Shown here: in pieces, positions 25,011 through 33,471 of the stretch
How the letters are laid out: every line of letters begins with the position of its first letter
Position numbering within the stretch: position 1 is the stretch's first letter
Source: CAZEHJ01 sp964512485
GTDB taxonomy: Bacteria; Bacteroidota; Rhodothermia; Rhodothermales; UBA10348
Assembly: GCA_964512485.1 (NCBI GenBank)
Contig: CAZEHJ010000030.1
Location: 1 to 37,453, forward strand
DNA length: 37,453 nucleotides
Direction of reading: 5' to 3'
Program-made: the position numbers and the translations under genes
The notes under the pieces: generated by a model
Told to the model about the DNA's origin: nothing
The model's input: the letters and a program-made list of their open reading frames with translations, nothing else
The model's database searches: none

Positions 25011-25967
25011 CTACAATGCTTCCAGATAAACCGCCTTCGCGATCTGGATATCCTGAACCGCCACTCCGGTGAGGTCTGCGATCGTGATATCGGACGACCG
25101 CCGCGTCCATTCTTCCCTTCCCGAGAGCAAGTCGCCCAGTTCGACGAGTTCGTTTTCTCTCACGTCCCCATTGTTGATCGCGTGATGTATTTCGCCTCTG
25201 GTCAGACACTGAGAAATGCTGTCCGCTACCACCAAATCCGCCCTTTGAAGCACGAGTGAGTCCACTTCCTGCTTTTCTGGAGTATCCGATCCCATCGCCG
25301 TGATGTGTGTTCCCTCGCGGACATGTTCGCTCTTCAAGAGTGGTTCTTTTGCCGGAGTGGTCATGACGATCAGGTTGCAGGTAGCCCCGATCTGGGAAAT
25401 GTCCATCGTGGTTTCGACTTCGAATCCGAAAGCAGACATCTCGCTGGCATAGGTGTGCAGCTTGGATTCGGATCTGCCGCAGACGAGCACTTTTGTGCAA
25501 TCGGTGACGGTGGAGAGGTAGCGCAGTTGAAGTCGGGCCTGCACACCGGTCCCAACGATTCCGATTCGGGTGACTTCTTCAGGCGCCATCGCGCCCGCCG
25601 CAACCGCGCCGGCTACGGCCGTGCGAATGTCCGTCAAATACCCTTCATCAAGAAGGATAGCCTCGGGTTCACCCGTGTGTTGGGAAAACAGGAGCATCAT
25701 TCCGTTGCCCCATGGTATGCCGAGCTCCACATTCTTGTAGAATCCAGACGCGATTTTGATCACGTAGTGGTCGTCATCGAGGATGTAGCCGTACTTGATG
25801 TGCACTTCCCCGGGAGGATCTTCCAGAATCAGTTCACCGACGGGTGGGACGACTGCCTCTCCTTCGGAATAGGCGATGAAGCCCTCCGCAATGAGGGGCG
25901 AAAGGTCAATCTCCCTGAGCAAAGTCTTTAATTCTGGCAGAGCGATGAATCGTGGGGAATTAGGCAT
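25011..25967 (-). CDS. Ornithine cyclodeaminase / mu-crystallin family protein
   Basis: A 318-residue NAD(P)-binding protein. The first half forms the dimerisation and substrate domain with Lys71 in HYVIKIASGFYKN and the DIRTAVAGA motif (113-121). The Rossmann half has GIVGTGVQARLQLRYL (136-151) and later ITAMGSDTPEKQEVD and the C-terminal DLTGVAVQDIQIAKAVY. Members include ornithine cyclodeaminase, alanine dehydrogenase (archaeal type), ketimine reductases and pyrroline-carboxylate reductases acting in hydroxyproline or lysine catabolism; the sequence alone does not decide which. It lies 50 bases downstream of an aminotransferase on the same strand, so amino-acid conversion by the pair is plausible. 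The ATG at 25967 gives the usual family length. Confidence 0.92.
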   Translation of the reverse strand: MPNSPRFIALPELKTLLREIDLSPLIAEGFIAYSEGEAVVPPVGELILEDPPGEVHIKYGYILDDDHYVIKIASGFYKNVELGIPWGNGMMLLFSQHTGEPEAILLDEGYLTDIRTAVAGAVAAGAMAPEEVTRIGIVGTGVQARLQLRYLSTVTDCTKVLVCGRSESKLHTYASEMSAFGFEVETTMDISQIGATCNLIVMTTPAKEPLLKSEHVREGTHITAMGSDTPEKQEVDSLVLQRADLVVADSISQCLTRGEIHHAINNGDVRENELVELGDLLSGREEWTRRSSDITIADLTGVAVQDIQIAKAVYLEAL

Positions 25968-26007
25968 GGGGTGGTGGATTGGGGGGAGGCGGATTGGGGA
26001 ATGTGGG
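25968..26007 (+). other. G-rich spacer with possible G-quadruplex motif
   Basis: Four G-runs occur in 40 bases: GGGG (25968-25971), GGGGGG (25981-25986), GGGG (25996-25999) and GGG (26005-26007), with loops of 9, 9 and 5 bases. The motif GGATTGGGG repeats. It fills the spacer between the aminotransferase stop and the cyclodeaminase start. In the minus-strand transcript this is C-rich, so any quadruplex would form in the coding-strand-opposite DNA. Two loops are longer than the usual limit of seven. Confidence 0.4.
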
Positions 26008-26017
26008 ATTTGAGGAT

Positions 26018-27130
26018 CTATTCCAGATCAGAGAGCACTTGAGATACTCGATCCAGTCCTGCTTTCAAATAGTCTGATTCTGATCCAATTCCAATTCTCA
26101 GTCGATAGTCCATCCCGAAACAGTCGCCGGCGACGACGAAAGTACTTTGCTCATGCCGGATTCTCTCCACCAGATCCGTCGAGTTGATATCAAGATCGTA
26201 GCTGAAAAATACCATTCCACCCGCGCGTGGTGGCCGGAACGAAAGCAGGTCTCCGTGGGAGGCAGCCCAGTCAGATATCAGGGGCAGGTTTTGGTTCAGG
26301 ATTGCTCTGTTTCGCGACAAAATTCCTTCACGACGATCGGGCTGGAGGGCAATCGTGGCGATTTCGTTGGAAAGGATAGGTGTCGTAATCGTGGTGTAGT
26401 CCCGACGCTTCCAGGTATCGGCGATTTCCTGGTGAGGTCCTACCAGCCAGCCGATGCGCAGCCCCGGTAGGGCATACGCTTTGGATAGGCCTCCCGTGAC
26501 GATGGTGCGCTCGTAGCGACCATAAAATGTTCGTGTTTCTTTGCCGTCGAACTCTGCTCCCCGATAGATCTCATCGGCATAAACCCACGCGCCAACTTCT
26601 TCGGCCATCTCCACGATGGCATCCATGGCCGAGATACTCAGAACGGCTCCTGTTGGATTATTGGGATTGCACACGGCGATCATGCGTGTGTTCGGACCTA
26701 CCAGATCCCGCAATTCGTCCAGATCCGGCTGCCAACCGAGGTCTTCACGCAGATAGAACGGTTTGACATCGACTCCAAAAGCACGCGCGGCTCCCCACAA
26801 CTGCATGTAGTTGGGCAGCATCAGGACGAGTTCATCTCCCGGTTCGAGAAGCGTCCAGCAGGCGACGAAATTTGCTTCGATGGATCCGCTGGTAACCATG
26901 ATGTTGTCTGCATCCGTATCCGGATACAACGCCGAGATAGCTTCCCGAAGAGGAATTGATCCGTTGGTCTGGCCGTATCCGAGTCTCACATCCACCAGGG
27001 CAGCCCGCTCCTCGTCGGTGAGCAGCTCGTTCATCGTGTAGGGATGAAGACCCGTCTCGGTAAGATTGTAGTCGACCGTGTTTTCCCAGAGTGATTGGGT
27101 GCGTTCGAGTTCAAAGACTTCGATATCCAT
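26018..27130 (-). CDS. PLP-dependent aminotransferase, class I/II fold
   Basis: A 370-residue fold-type I aminotransferase. Landmarks: SGSIEANFVACWTLLEPGDEL with the phosphate-binding region (81-101), CNPNNPTGA (154-162), DEIYRG (186-191) and the PLP lysine Lys217 in GGLSKAYALPGLRIGW, followed by the carboxylate-binding arginine region DYRLRIGIG near the C-terminus. The ATG at 27130 (MDIEVFELERTQSLWEN) is chosen; the frame is open to 27277 but the added 49 residues look like translated leader. The substrate cannot be read from sequence. Neighbouring cyclodeaminase-family gene downstream suggests a two-gene amino-acid unit; the next upstream gene is an alpha/beta hydrolase 204 bases away. Confidence 0.93.
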   Translation of the reverse strand: MDIEVFELERTQSLWENTVDYNLTETGLHPYTMNELLTDEERAALVDVRLGYGQTNGSIPLREAISALYPDTDADNIMVTSGSIEANFVACWTLLEPGDELVLMLPNYMQLWGAARAFGVDVKPFYLREDLGWQPDLDELRDLVGPNTRMIAVCNPNNPTGAVLSISAMDAIVEMAEEVGAWVYADEIYRGAEFDGKETRTFYGRYERTIVTGGLSKAYALPGLRIGWLVGPHQEIADTWKRRDYTTITTPILSNEIATIALQPDRREGILSRNRAILNQNLPLISDWAASHGDLLSFRPPRAGGMVFFSYDLDINSTDLVERIRHEQSTFVVAGDCFGMDYRLRIGIGSESDYLKAGLDRVSQVLSDLE

Positions 27131-27334
27131 AGTGCAAGATGGAAGGTGATTTGGATGGGATGACTGGAGCACGTCCGGGTCCAGCCGAAGAGATATCGTC
27201 TCCGTGGGCTGTGATGTGTTCCAAACCGTCTTAGCTCCCAAGATAACCGCCCGACTCTCAGAAATCGTCCAATGCACCTCGTTCCTGTTCGCGCACTGGG
27301 TATCACGGATGGCGCCGCGTGTCCGGTCATGTTT

Positions 27335-28198
27335 TCAAGCCGAGGCGCTGAGTGGAGCGACAAACAGGTGCATCGTTTGCGCGACCTGCGTTTTGAGCCC
27401 CGTCATGAAGTGATCTGCCTCGAATGTGGAGAACATGATGTTCGGAAATCGCTTCTCAAACTCTTCCCGGTACTTGATTTCGGTGTTCGGATCGTCCATA
27501 CCGAGCATCTCATCCCCTTTTCCGTACATACACAGCGTCGGAATCGGACAGGTGAAATTCATCCTGGGCCCCAGTTTCAGAACATACTCGAAAGAGATTC
27601 TGGTCAGATTGACGCGATCATAGGTCAGTATTCCGAAGTGATCCGGTCCCTTGTCGATCTCGGGAAACACTTCGTCGAGAACCACAGATGCGATCTCCCC
27701 CGCACTGTGCGGAATAGAAAGTCCTCTTGAGCGGACATATATCTTCATGGATTCCCACGGTGTGGCTGTTTGTTGCAGATCGTAAATGGCGTTAACGAAA
27801 ACGAGGCCCTGAATCAGATGGGGAATTCGGTTTACTATATGAAAGAGCGGCATCGACCCGGAGCACGTGCCGACGGCGAACAGCGGTGTGTCCGGTTGAC
27901 TGTTCTTGAGCCGCAGTGCGATATCAAGCGTGTCGCTGAACATCGAGGCAAGGGTAAATCTGCCCTGGGACAGATCATGACCCCGATAGTTGAACGACAC
28001 GATTCGGTATCCCTGTTTTACCAGGTAGGAGAATTGCCGCCCAAACAGGATGAACGAGCCGCCGATGAGCGGTGGAATCAGGATAATGCCCTTTTCCTGG
28101 CCCGAGACATGAAAGTGTGCCACGGTAATCGTCGTGCCATCGTGAGTGATCAAGGTCTCGCGCTCGATCGCCCGCTTTCGGGTTTTCTGCTCTCCCAT
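27335..28198 (-). CDS. Alpha/beta hydrolase with G-T-C-S-G nucleophile elbow
   Basis: A 287-residue cytosolic protein with no signal peptide and an alpha/beta hydrolase core: IILIPPLIGGSFILFG (oxyanion-hole strand), YRIVSFNYRGHDLSQG, FAVGTCSGSMPLFH at about 107-120, an acid-bearing CMYGKGDEMLG, and the catalytic His in FEADHFMTG. The elbow is best read as G110-T-C112-S-G114, which would make Cys112 the nucleophile, as in dienelactone hydrolases; Ser113 is the other possibility. Substrate unknown. The gene stands apart from its neighbours by 100-200 bases. Translation starts at the ATG at 28198. Confidence 0.85.
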   Translation of the reverse strand: MGEQKTRKRAIERETLITHDGTTITVAHFHVSGQEKGIILIPPLIGGSFILFGRQFSYLVKQGYRIVSFNYRGHDLSQGRFTLASMFSDTLDIALRLKNSQPDTPLFAVGTCSGSMPLFHIVNRIPHLIQGLVFVNAIYDLQQTATPWESMKIYVRSRGLSIPHSAGEIASVVLDEVFPEIDKGPDHFGILTYDRVNLTRISFEYVLKLGPRMNFTCPIPTLCMYGKGDEMLGMDDPNTEIKYREEFEKRFPNIMFSTFEADHFMTGLKTQVAQTMHLFVAPLSASA

Positions 28199-28310
28199 AG
28201 TGCATCTTCAGCCTCATAGCGCCGCACGCGGGCTGATCAATTGGTGTCATTACTCAATCTGGGACACGCAATTGCGAACAATATGGGATCAGGCCACCGC
28301 CCTTACCGGA

Positions 28311-30968
28311 TCAGTTGGCTCGAATACCTTCAATAGGATTGGATGTCGAAAGCCGCCATGTGTGGTAGGCAGTCGCCAGGATAGAAACCGTCAAGACGAC
28401 GAGTGCTGGCAAGATGAACAGGTCCGGGGTGAGAGTCATCCGGGATCCAAAGTTGTTCAACCATGAGTTCGCGACGAACCAGACAGCTGGTACGGCGAGA
28501 AACGTTCCGACAGCGATCAGACTTACAAACTGACCCGTCATAAGCCGGGCCACGTTAAGGTGACCCGCACCCAGAACCTTGCGCACACTGATTTCTTTGT
28601 ATCGCTGTGATGCCGTCAGAGCTGCGAGTCCGACGAGTCCCAGAGCGGCGACCAGAAGCGCGAACAACGCGAATACGGATACGAGATTCATCAGGCGCAC
28701 TTCATCCTGATACAGTTCATTGAAGCGCTCGTCACCAAAACGATAATCAAACGTGTTTCCGGGAAAGCTCGCCTTGAACGAATTTTCGATCGACGGTAGC
28801 GTCGCGGAAATGCTTCCGCCAACCAGTTTCATAGAGAAGTAGCTGCCACCTCGGGTCGAAAACATCAGAACAGGAGAAGTGGCCTCTTTGGCAGACATCC
28901 AGTTAAAATCTTTCACGATGCCTACGATATCTGCAGGCGAGTCATCTCCTATCGTAACGCGCTCTCCTACGGCTTCGGCCGGGTCATCATATCCAAATTC
29001 GCGCATGGCCGTTTCATTGATGATCATCCCAAACTCTCTGTCGGATTCAGAATCCAGATCCAGCGCTCTACCGGCCACAATCGTCATGTCATACGTTTCC
29101 AGAAATTCTCTTCCGATCCAGAAAGCGCTGACGACAAAGCTCTCATCGTTCGGCGCGGCCGCCGGCCGCGCGAGAGTGGTCATGTTGTAACCACTTCCCG
29201 GTACCATGGTTGAATGGGTGACCATATCTATGGAGGAGAGGCCGCGCATTTCCTCCAGAAACGCATTTCGAGCGGATACATATTGATCAACATCGTCAAT
29301 TATCCCGGGTCGCTCCACTACCAGAACCTGGTCGACGCTGAAGCCGGGATCGACTTCTTTCAAGTGCTGAATCTGCTTGTACACGATCCACGTCCCGGAT
29401 AACAGGGCGATGGATAACGCGAACTGAAATACGACCATACCCTGACGCGTTCTCGCACCTTTCACGCCTCCTGTCTTCAGGCCGGACAGGATGGTAGCCG
29501 GCTGATAGCGCGAAACCAGGAATGAAGGATATAAACTGGCGAGAACGGAGCCCAGTCCGAACAATGCGAAAAGCAGAATCCAGAGCCGGACACTCTTCCA
29601 GATTTCAGTAGAAATATTGGTATCAGCGAGCTCGTTGAGCCATGGGGTGCCGTAATACGCAACGCCAACCGCAAGGACGAGTGCTACTGCGTTGGTGACC
29701 AGAGACTCCGTTAAAAATTGCGTTGTCACCTGTGCCCGTCTTGCTCCGGAGGCTTTTCGGATTCCCACTTCCATCGCCCTTTCCATTGCCCGGGAAGTGG
29801 ACAGGTTGACGAAATTCAACCAGGCGATTACGAGAACAAACAGGCCGATTATACTCACAAACAGCACCGTGCGATAGACACCTGCCGATTCCCACTGACC
29901 GCCAAAAGTCGAAAAAAGATGCAGATCTTTTACGGGCTGCAGACCTGCGACAATGCTCTGTTGACGGGAGTCCCATTCTTCCCGATTTGCAGCGTAGATC
30001 GTGTCGCTCACCTTATTGGTGGCCGCCTGTACATCTGCACCCGGGTGCAGCATTATGTACGTGATGAAATTTGACCAGCTCCATCCGTTGTCCTCTGCAT
30101 ACTGTCCATTCTCATCATCTATGAGAGGCTGAAGAGGGGCAAACATAGTCTCATGAATGTGGGAATTGCCGCTGGTGTTTTCCAGAACTGCGCCAATGGA
30201 ATACGTTTCGTCAATCCAGGAATAGATTTTCAGTTGGCGACCGACGACATCCGTGGTTCCAAAGAGTCTTTCTGCGTCTGTTCGAGAAACAACTATTCCC
30301 TGTGGATCCGTGAGGGTCGACACCGGATCGCCTGCCAGTACCTCATAGTCGAACATGTTGAAAAAGGCCGGATCCACGTATGCGAACTCGGACGTCTCAA
30401 AAATGGCTTCGGCATCGTCGGGCAGTGTTATTGTTGCTGATCCATACACCGGATGCATCCGGACAACTTCATCGGCTTCGGGAACAGATGAACGTATGGC
30501 TTGAGCCATAGCATGCCAGGTGTAGGTGTCGTATGTCTGCGTTTTTTCACCGGCAAACACCTGCACGTTTACCTGATACAGATCGTCCGTGCGCTCGTGG
30601 TATTTGTCAAAACTGGTTTCGAACGTGACGTATTGAAGAATGAGGAGGCAGATACCCATCCCGATGGCGAGACCACCAATATTGAGACCGGCATAAAACT
30701 TCCTTTTGGCCAGATTGCGAACCGCGACACGGACATAATTGCGAAACATGGAACTACCCAGGTTAAAACCATCGAAAACAAAAACGGGTAGAGTCCGAAG
30801 AAGCTGACCGGCATACCACTGGTATGCCCGAAGCCGTCCCTCGTCTGCGGAAATCCAGGAATAGATTTCTGCGATGTCACCGATCACATCAGCGTGATGA
30901 CGAAACGGGACAAGGCGTTCGAGCAACGCCGCCGCCCACGTTGGCAGCATATGGTTTGGCGAAGACAT
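28311..30968 (-). CDS. FtsX/MacB-type permease with N-terminal permease-prefix domain
   Basis: An 885-residue permease. The first 75 residues (AALLERLVPFRHHADVIGDIAEIYSW and onward) form the soluble permease-prefix domain found on orphan permeases that are encoded next to PadR regulators. The usual permease begins near residue 74 (MFRNYVRVAVRNLAKRKFYAGLNIGG): first helix, MacB-like periplasmic core, FtsX domain around NFVNLSTSRAMERAMEVGIRKASGA, second periplasmic domain and C-terminal FtsX domain around LTASQRYKEISVRKVLGAGH. No ATPase gene is adjacent. The gene starts two bases after the PadR stop, so the two are co-transcribed and likely translationally coupled. It is related to the permease at 3895-6321, which lacks the prefix. 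Export substrate unknown; members of this group are often linked to envelope stress or efflux. Confidence 0.93.
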   Translation of the reverse strand: MSSPNHMLPTWAAALLERLVPFRHHADVIGDIAEIYSWISADEGRLRAYQWYAGQLLRTLPVFVFDGFNLGSSMFRNYVRVAVRNLAKRKFYAGLNIGGLAIGMGICLLILQYVTFETSFDKYHERTDDLYQVNVQVFAGEKTQTYDTYTWHAMAQAIRSSVPEADEVVRMHPVYGSATITLPDDAEAIFETSEFAYVDPAFFNMFDYEVLAGDPVSTLTDPQGIVVSRTDAERLFGTTDVVGRQLKIYSWIDETYSIGAVLENTSGNSHIHETMFAPLQPLIDDENGQYAEDNGWSWSNFITYIMLHPGADVQAATNKVSDTIYAANREEWDSRQQSIVAGLQPVKDLHLFSTFGGQWESAGVYRTVLFVSIIGLFVLVIAWLNFVNLSTSRAMERAMEVGIRKASGARRAQVTTQFLTESLVTNAVALVLAVGVAYYGTPWLNELADTNISTEIWKSVRLWILLFALFGLGSVLASLYPSFLVSRYQPATILSGLKTGGVKGARTRQGMVVFQFALSIALLSGTWIVYKQIQHLKEVDPGFSVDQVLVVERPGIIDDVDQYVSARNAFLEEMRGLSSIDMVTHSTMVPGSGYNMTTLARPAAAPNDESFVVSAFWIGREFLETYDMTIVAGRALDLDSESDREFGMIINETAMREFGYDDPAEAVGERVTIGDDSPADIVGIVKDFNWMSAKEATSPVLMFSTRGGSYFSMKLVGGSISATLPSIENSFKASFPGNTFDYRFGDERFNELYQDEVRLMNLVSVFALFALLVAALGLVGLAALTASQRYKEISVRKVLGAGHLNVARLMTGQFVSLIAVGTFLAVPAVWFVANSWLNNFGSRMTLTPDLFILPALVVLTVSILATAYHTWRLSTSNPIEGIRAN

Positions 30969-30970
30969 GC

Positions 30971-31318
30971 TCAGATGCTCAGCGACCCCGGAGCCAGATT
31001 CAACTTGGTTGTAACCGCGTCGGGTAATCCGGACCAGATTGTCTGGCTCAGTGCGTGAACTTCCGAAAGCGCATGAAGCCCATCTGCCGTTATGACAAAT
31101 CGTTTTCTAGGTCTTCCAAGCCGCTCCGCCGAGCCTGACTCTGATTCAGAAGTCAGATATCCCTTTTTCACCAGTCGTTCGAGGGGCACGTATATGCCTC
31201 CGACCGAATGACGTTTTCCTGTAACGTCTTCAACGTCTTTGCGGATGTCGAGGCCAAACGCAGATGACTGAAGTCGACAGACCGAAAGAAGGACGATTTC
31301 TTCTGTTCTCGAGAGCAT
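30971..31318 (-). CDS. PadR family transcriptional regulator
   Basis: A 115-residue winged-helix regulator. PadR hallmarks: EEIVLLSVCRLQSSAFGLDIRKDVEDVTGKRHSVGGIYVPLERLVKKGYLTSESE, with the recognition helix around VGGIYVPLERLVKKGYL and the wing RLGRPRKRFVITADGLHAL. The C-terminus is short, as in the PadR-s2 subfamily that accompanies permeases with a prefix domain. Such regulators usually repress their own operon and release DNA on binding a small molecule. Two palindromes with arms TTCTAT/ATAGAA lie upstream of its start and are good operator candidates. The permease gene follows immediately. Confidence 0.93.
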   Translation of the reverse strand: MLSRTEEIVLLSVCRLQSSAFGLDIRKDVEDVTGKRHSVGGIYVPLERLVKKGYLTSESESGSAERLGRPRKRFVITADGLHALSEVHALSQTIWSGLPDAVTTKLNLAPGSLSI

Positions 31319-31331
31319 TTTTTCGGGTCTC

Positions 31332-31358
31332 TACTTATTCTATTATATAGAAGAAGTA
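31332..31358 (-). promoter_or_regulatory. PadR operator candidate, proximal copy
   Basis: The core TTCTAT-TAT-ATAGAA (31338-31352) is a perfect palindrome. It extends to arms TACTT...AAGTA (31332 and 31358), making a 27-base palindrome with a single mismatched pair. It lies 14-40 bases upstream of the PadR start codon, overlapping the expected promoter or start of transcription, which fits autorepression. Confidence 0.65.
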
Positions 31359-31386
31359 AGAGAAGGTTACGGGTGGGAGAAAATAT

Positions 31387-31401
31387 TTCTATAAAATAGA
31401 A
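31387..31401 (-). promoter_or_regulatory. PadR operator candidate, distal copy
   Basis: A second perfect copy of the same arms, TTCTAT-AAA-ATAGAA, lies 49 bases from the proximal copy measured start to start, about 69-83 bases upstream of the PadR start. Its right end merges with the A-run that would form the T-tract of a weak terminator for L-serine dehydratase (GAGC 31406-31409 with GCTC 31416-31419). Confidence 0.6.
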
Positions 31402-31417
31402 AAAAGAGCTGTCCCGC

Positions 31418-32779
31418 TCAACATTCAGTGATGCTCACGGCCAGACCACCCAGTGATGTCTCCTTGAACTTGTGGGACATTTCTTCTCCGGTCTGCTTCA
31501 TGGCTGCGATACAGGCATCCAGCGTCAGGATGTGTTGCCCGCTGCCGCGGAGCGCCAGCGACGCGGCAGTAAAGGCTTTGATGGCGCCGAATCCGTTGCG
31601 CTCGATGCACGGTACCTGAACCAGGCCGGCGACAGGATCGCATGTCAGTCCGAGATGGTGTTCGAGGGCAATTTCTGCTGCGTTCTCGACTTGAAGCACC
31701 GATCCACCGCGCACGGCGCAAAGGGCGGCTGCGGCCATGGCCGATGCCGATCCCACTTCGCCCTGGCAGCCAACCTCAGCGCCCGAGATCGAACTGCGAT
31801 GTTTGATGAGCCCGCCAATGGCACCGGCAGTCAACAGGAAGTCGTGGATCTGTTCGTCCGAAATGCCTTCGTGATGGACCAGGTAATAGAGGACCGCCGG
31901 GACGACCCCTGCTGCCCCATTTGTCGGGGCTGTTACGACCATGTGTCCAGCCGCGTTTTCTTCATTGACGGCCATCGCATACGCGCAGAGCCAGTCATTC
32001 AGGTTTGCAGAGGTTGGCTCATTCTTGAGTTGCTCATGAAGGTCCGTGGCGCGTCGCTGCACATTTAAACCGCCCGGAAGAGTGCCTTCACACGACAGGC
32101 CGTTTTCGACACATTGCTTCATAACCGTCCACACCTCGTCGAGGCCTCGATCGAGTTCAACATCGCCATGATGTTGATGCTCATTCTCGCGCTTCATACC
32201 GGCGATTGAAAGGCCGCATTTTTCAGACATCTCCAGCATGTCATCGCCTGATTCGAACGGAAAGGGGAACGCGGTTGCATCTTCCATTACAAGCGGTGCC
32301 TCCAGCGAAGTAATCTCTTTTAGAGTGCTGATGAATCCACCACCAATGGAGAACAGGATTTGTTCGTCGTGAATCGCGCCGCCCGAGTCGAGGAGTCTGA
32401 AGATCATGCCATTGGAGTGTTGCTCCAGCGCGGGACCACGATCGAAAATAACGTCGTTCTCAGGTTCAAATAGCAGCACGTCACCATCGAAGTCGATTTC
32501 TGTGCGCTCCCACAAATCGGACATCAATTGATTTACATCCCGGTCAATCAGGGATTTCGGTGAATAGCCGTTCATACCCAGAACGATGGCCCGGTCGGTT
32601 GCGTGGCCTTTTCCGGTGAAAGCAAGAGAGCCCTTTAAAACGCACTGGGCGCGCAATCCGCTGCGCGGATTGCGCGCATACGATTCCCTGAAGGAAAGAG
32701 CCGCCACCATGGGCCCCATCGTGTGAGAACTCGACGGTCCGATGCCGACCTTGAACAGGTCAAGAGCGCTGATGAACAT
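31418..32779 (-). CDS. sdaA: L-serine dehydratase (ammonia-lyase), iron-sulfur type, single chain
   Basis: A 453-residue enzyme converting L-serine to pyruvate and ammonia with a [4Fe-4S] cluster. The N-terminal beta domain begins SALDLFKVGIGPSSSHTMGPM; the catalytic alpha domain carries VTAPTNGAAG (282-291) and the cluster cysteines Cys338 (EVGCQGEVGSAS), Cys380 (TCDPVAGLVQ) and Cys391 (VPCIERNG). Length matches E. coli SdaA/SdaB. The last residue is Cys453 (SITEC-stop), matching the tail-in-mouth arrangement described for the Legionella enzyme, where a C-terminal Cys occupies the fourth iron site until substrate displaces it. The ATG at 32779 fits the family N-terminus. It is flanked by the PadR module and a DUF2306 gene without obvious functional link. 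Confidence 0.96.
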   Translation of the reverse strand: MFISALDLFKVGIGPSSSHTMGPMVAALSFRESYARNPRSGLRAQCVLKGSLAFTGKGHATDRAIVLGMNGYSPKSLIDRDVNQLMSDLWERTEIDFDGDVLLFEPENDVIFDRGPALEQHSNGMIFRLLDSGGAIHDEQILFSIGGGFISTLKEITSLEAPLVMEDATAFPFPFESGDDMLEMSEKCGLSIAGMKRENEHQHHGDVELDRGLDEVWTVMKQCVENGLSCEGTLPGGLNVQRRATDLHEQLKNEPTSANLNDWLCAYAMAVNEENAAGHMVVTAPTNGAAGVVPAVLYYLVHHEGISDEQIHDFLLTAGAIGGLIKHRSSISGAEVGCQGEVGSASAMAAAALCAVRGGSVLQVENAAEIALEHHLGLTCDPVAGLVQVPCIERNGFGAIKAFTAASLALRGSGQHILTLDACIAAMKQTGEEMSHKFKETSLGGLAVSITEC

Positions 32780-32826
32780 GATTAAAATTGAGTGGGCTCG
32801 GGGTGGGCAGGGATTGCGGACGGTAG

Positions 32827-32860
32827 AATACTATCGCAAAAATACTATCGGTGTCGCAAA
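32827..32860. repeat. Short imperfect direct repeat upstream of sdaA
   Basis: AATACTATCG occurs at 32827-32836 and 32841-32850, and TCGCAAAAA follows each at different spacing. The repeat overlaps the stop codon of the DUF2306 gene (ending 32845) and lies about 50-80 bases upstream of the sdaA start. It may be promoter-related or a slippage product. Confidence 0.4.
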
Positions 32861-33441
32861 AACACCCACTCTGCCAGAACAAGATTCGGTACCCAGCACA
32901 TCCAGGCGACCGCCTGATAGGCTGCTTCAAAGTCCATATTCGCGAGGAACAGAGGCAATAGAACACGGAGCATAACGGCCGCATACGTCAGGGCGTAATT
33001 GCGGATCATCCACTGACGATGGCGCTTCTTGTCACCCTGCTTGATACGCACGTAAGCCATCGTGCCCGTAAACAGCCAGAACACGGCAAGGAATCCAAAA
33101 CCCATGCGGGCCGGAAATCCACCTTCTGTCACCGTCGCCAGATACAGGCCGGCCAAACCGGCTGCCAGAACTCCCAACAGGTACAGTCGGCCGAACCAGC
33201 GATGTGCGTTCATGGACCGCTTTCTGAATTTCTTCGAAAGCTGGAACGGCCCCAGAATCAGGGCGATGCCACCCCCGATGACGTGGCTCAGTCCTGCCCA
33301 CGGAATTTCGAGAAATCGAGCCCGAATCTCAGGTGAACCCACTTCTGGAGGCAAGATTAAAAACGTCCACGCATACATCGTGACGAAAGCGGCCAGTAGG
33401 AGCATTACCCACCAGCCGATGCGGTTCAAGAGAGTGTTCAT
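32845..33441 (-). CDS. DUF2306 family membrane protein
   Basis: A 198-residue protein with about five to six membrane helices. The DUF2306 pattern is clear: SHVIGGGIALILGPFQLSKKFRKRSMNAHRWFGRLYLLGVL, with the conserved His and HRWFGRLY, then KRHRQWMIRNYALTYAAVMLRVLLP, the second conserved block with HRQWMIRNYALT. Length and start (ATG at 33441, followed by a helix) are typical. The conserved histidines could bind heme or a metal, but no function is established for the family. The gene is 30 bases downstream of a small secreted protein gene on the same strand and may be co-transcribed with it. Confidence 0.92.
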   Translation of the reverse strand: MNTLLNRIGWWVMLLLAAFVTMYAWTFLILPPEVGSPEIRARFLEIPWAGLSHVIGGGIALILGPFQLSKKFRKRSMNAHRWFGRLYLLGVLAAGLAGLYLATVTEGGFPARMGFGFLAVFWLFTGTMAYVRIKQGDKKRHRQWMIRNYALTYAAVMLRVLLPLFLANMDFEAAYQAVAWMCWVPNLVLAEWVFLRHR

Positions 33442-33471
33442 GACATCAAAACGGTGAGGTGGGAGGTATTG

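Noticed and set aside
31400..31420. Strong intrinsic terminator for sdaA
   Set aside because: There is a T-run on the minus strand, but the stem is only four bases and overlaps the stop codon, so it is mentioned only as a weak possibility.
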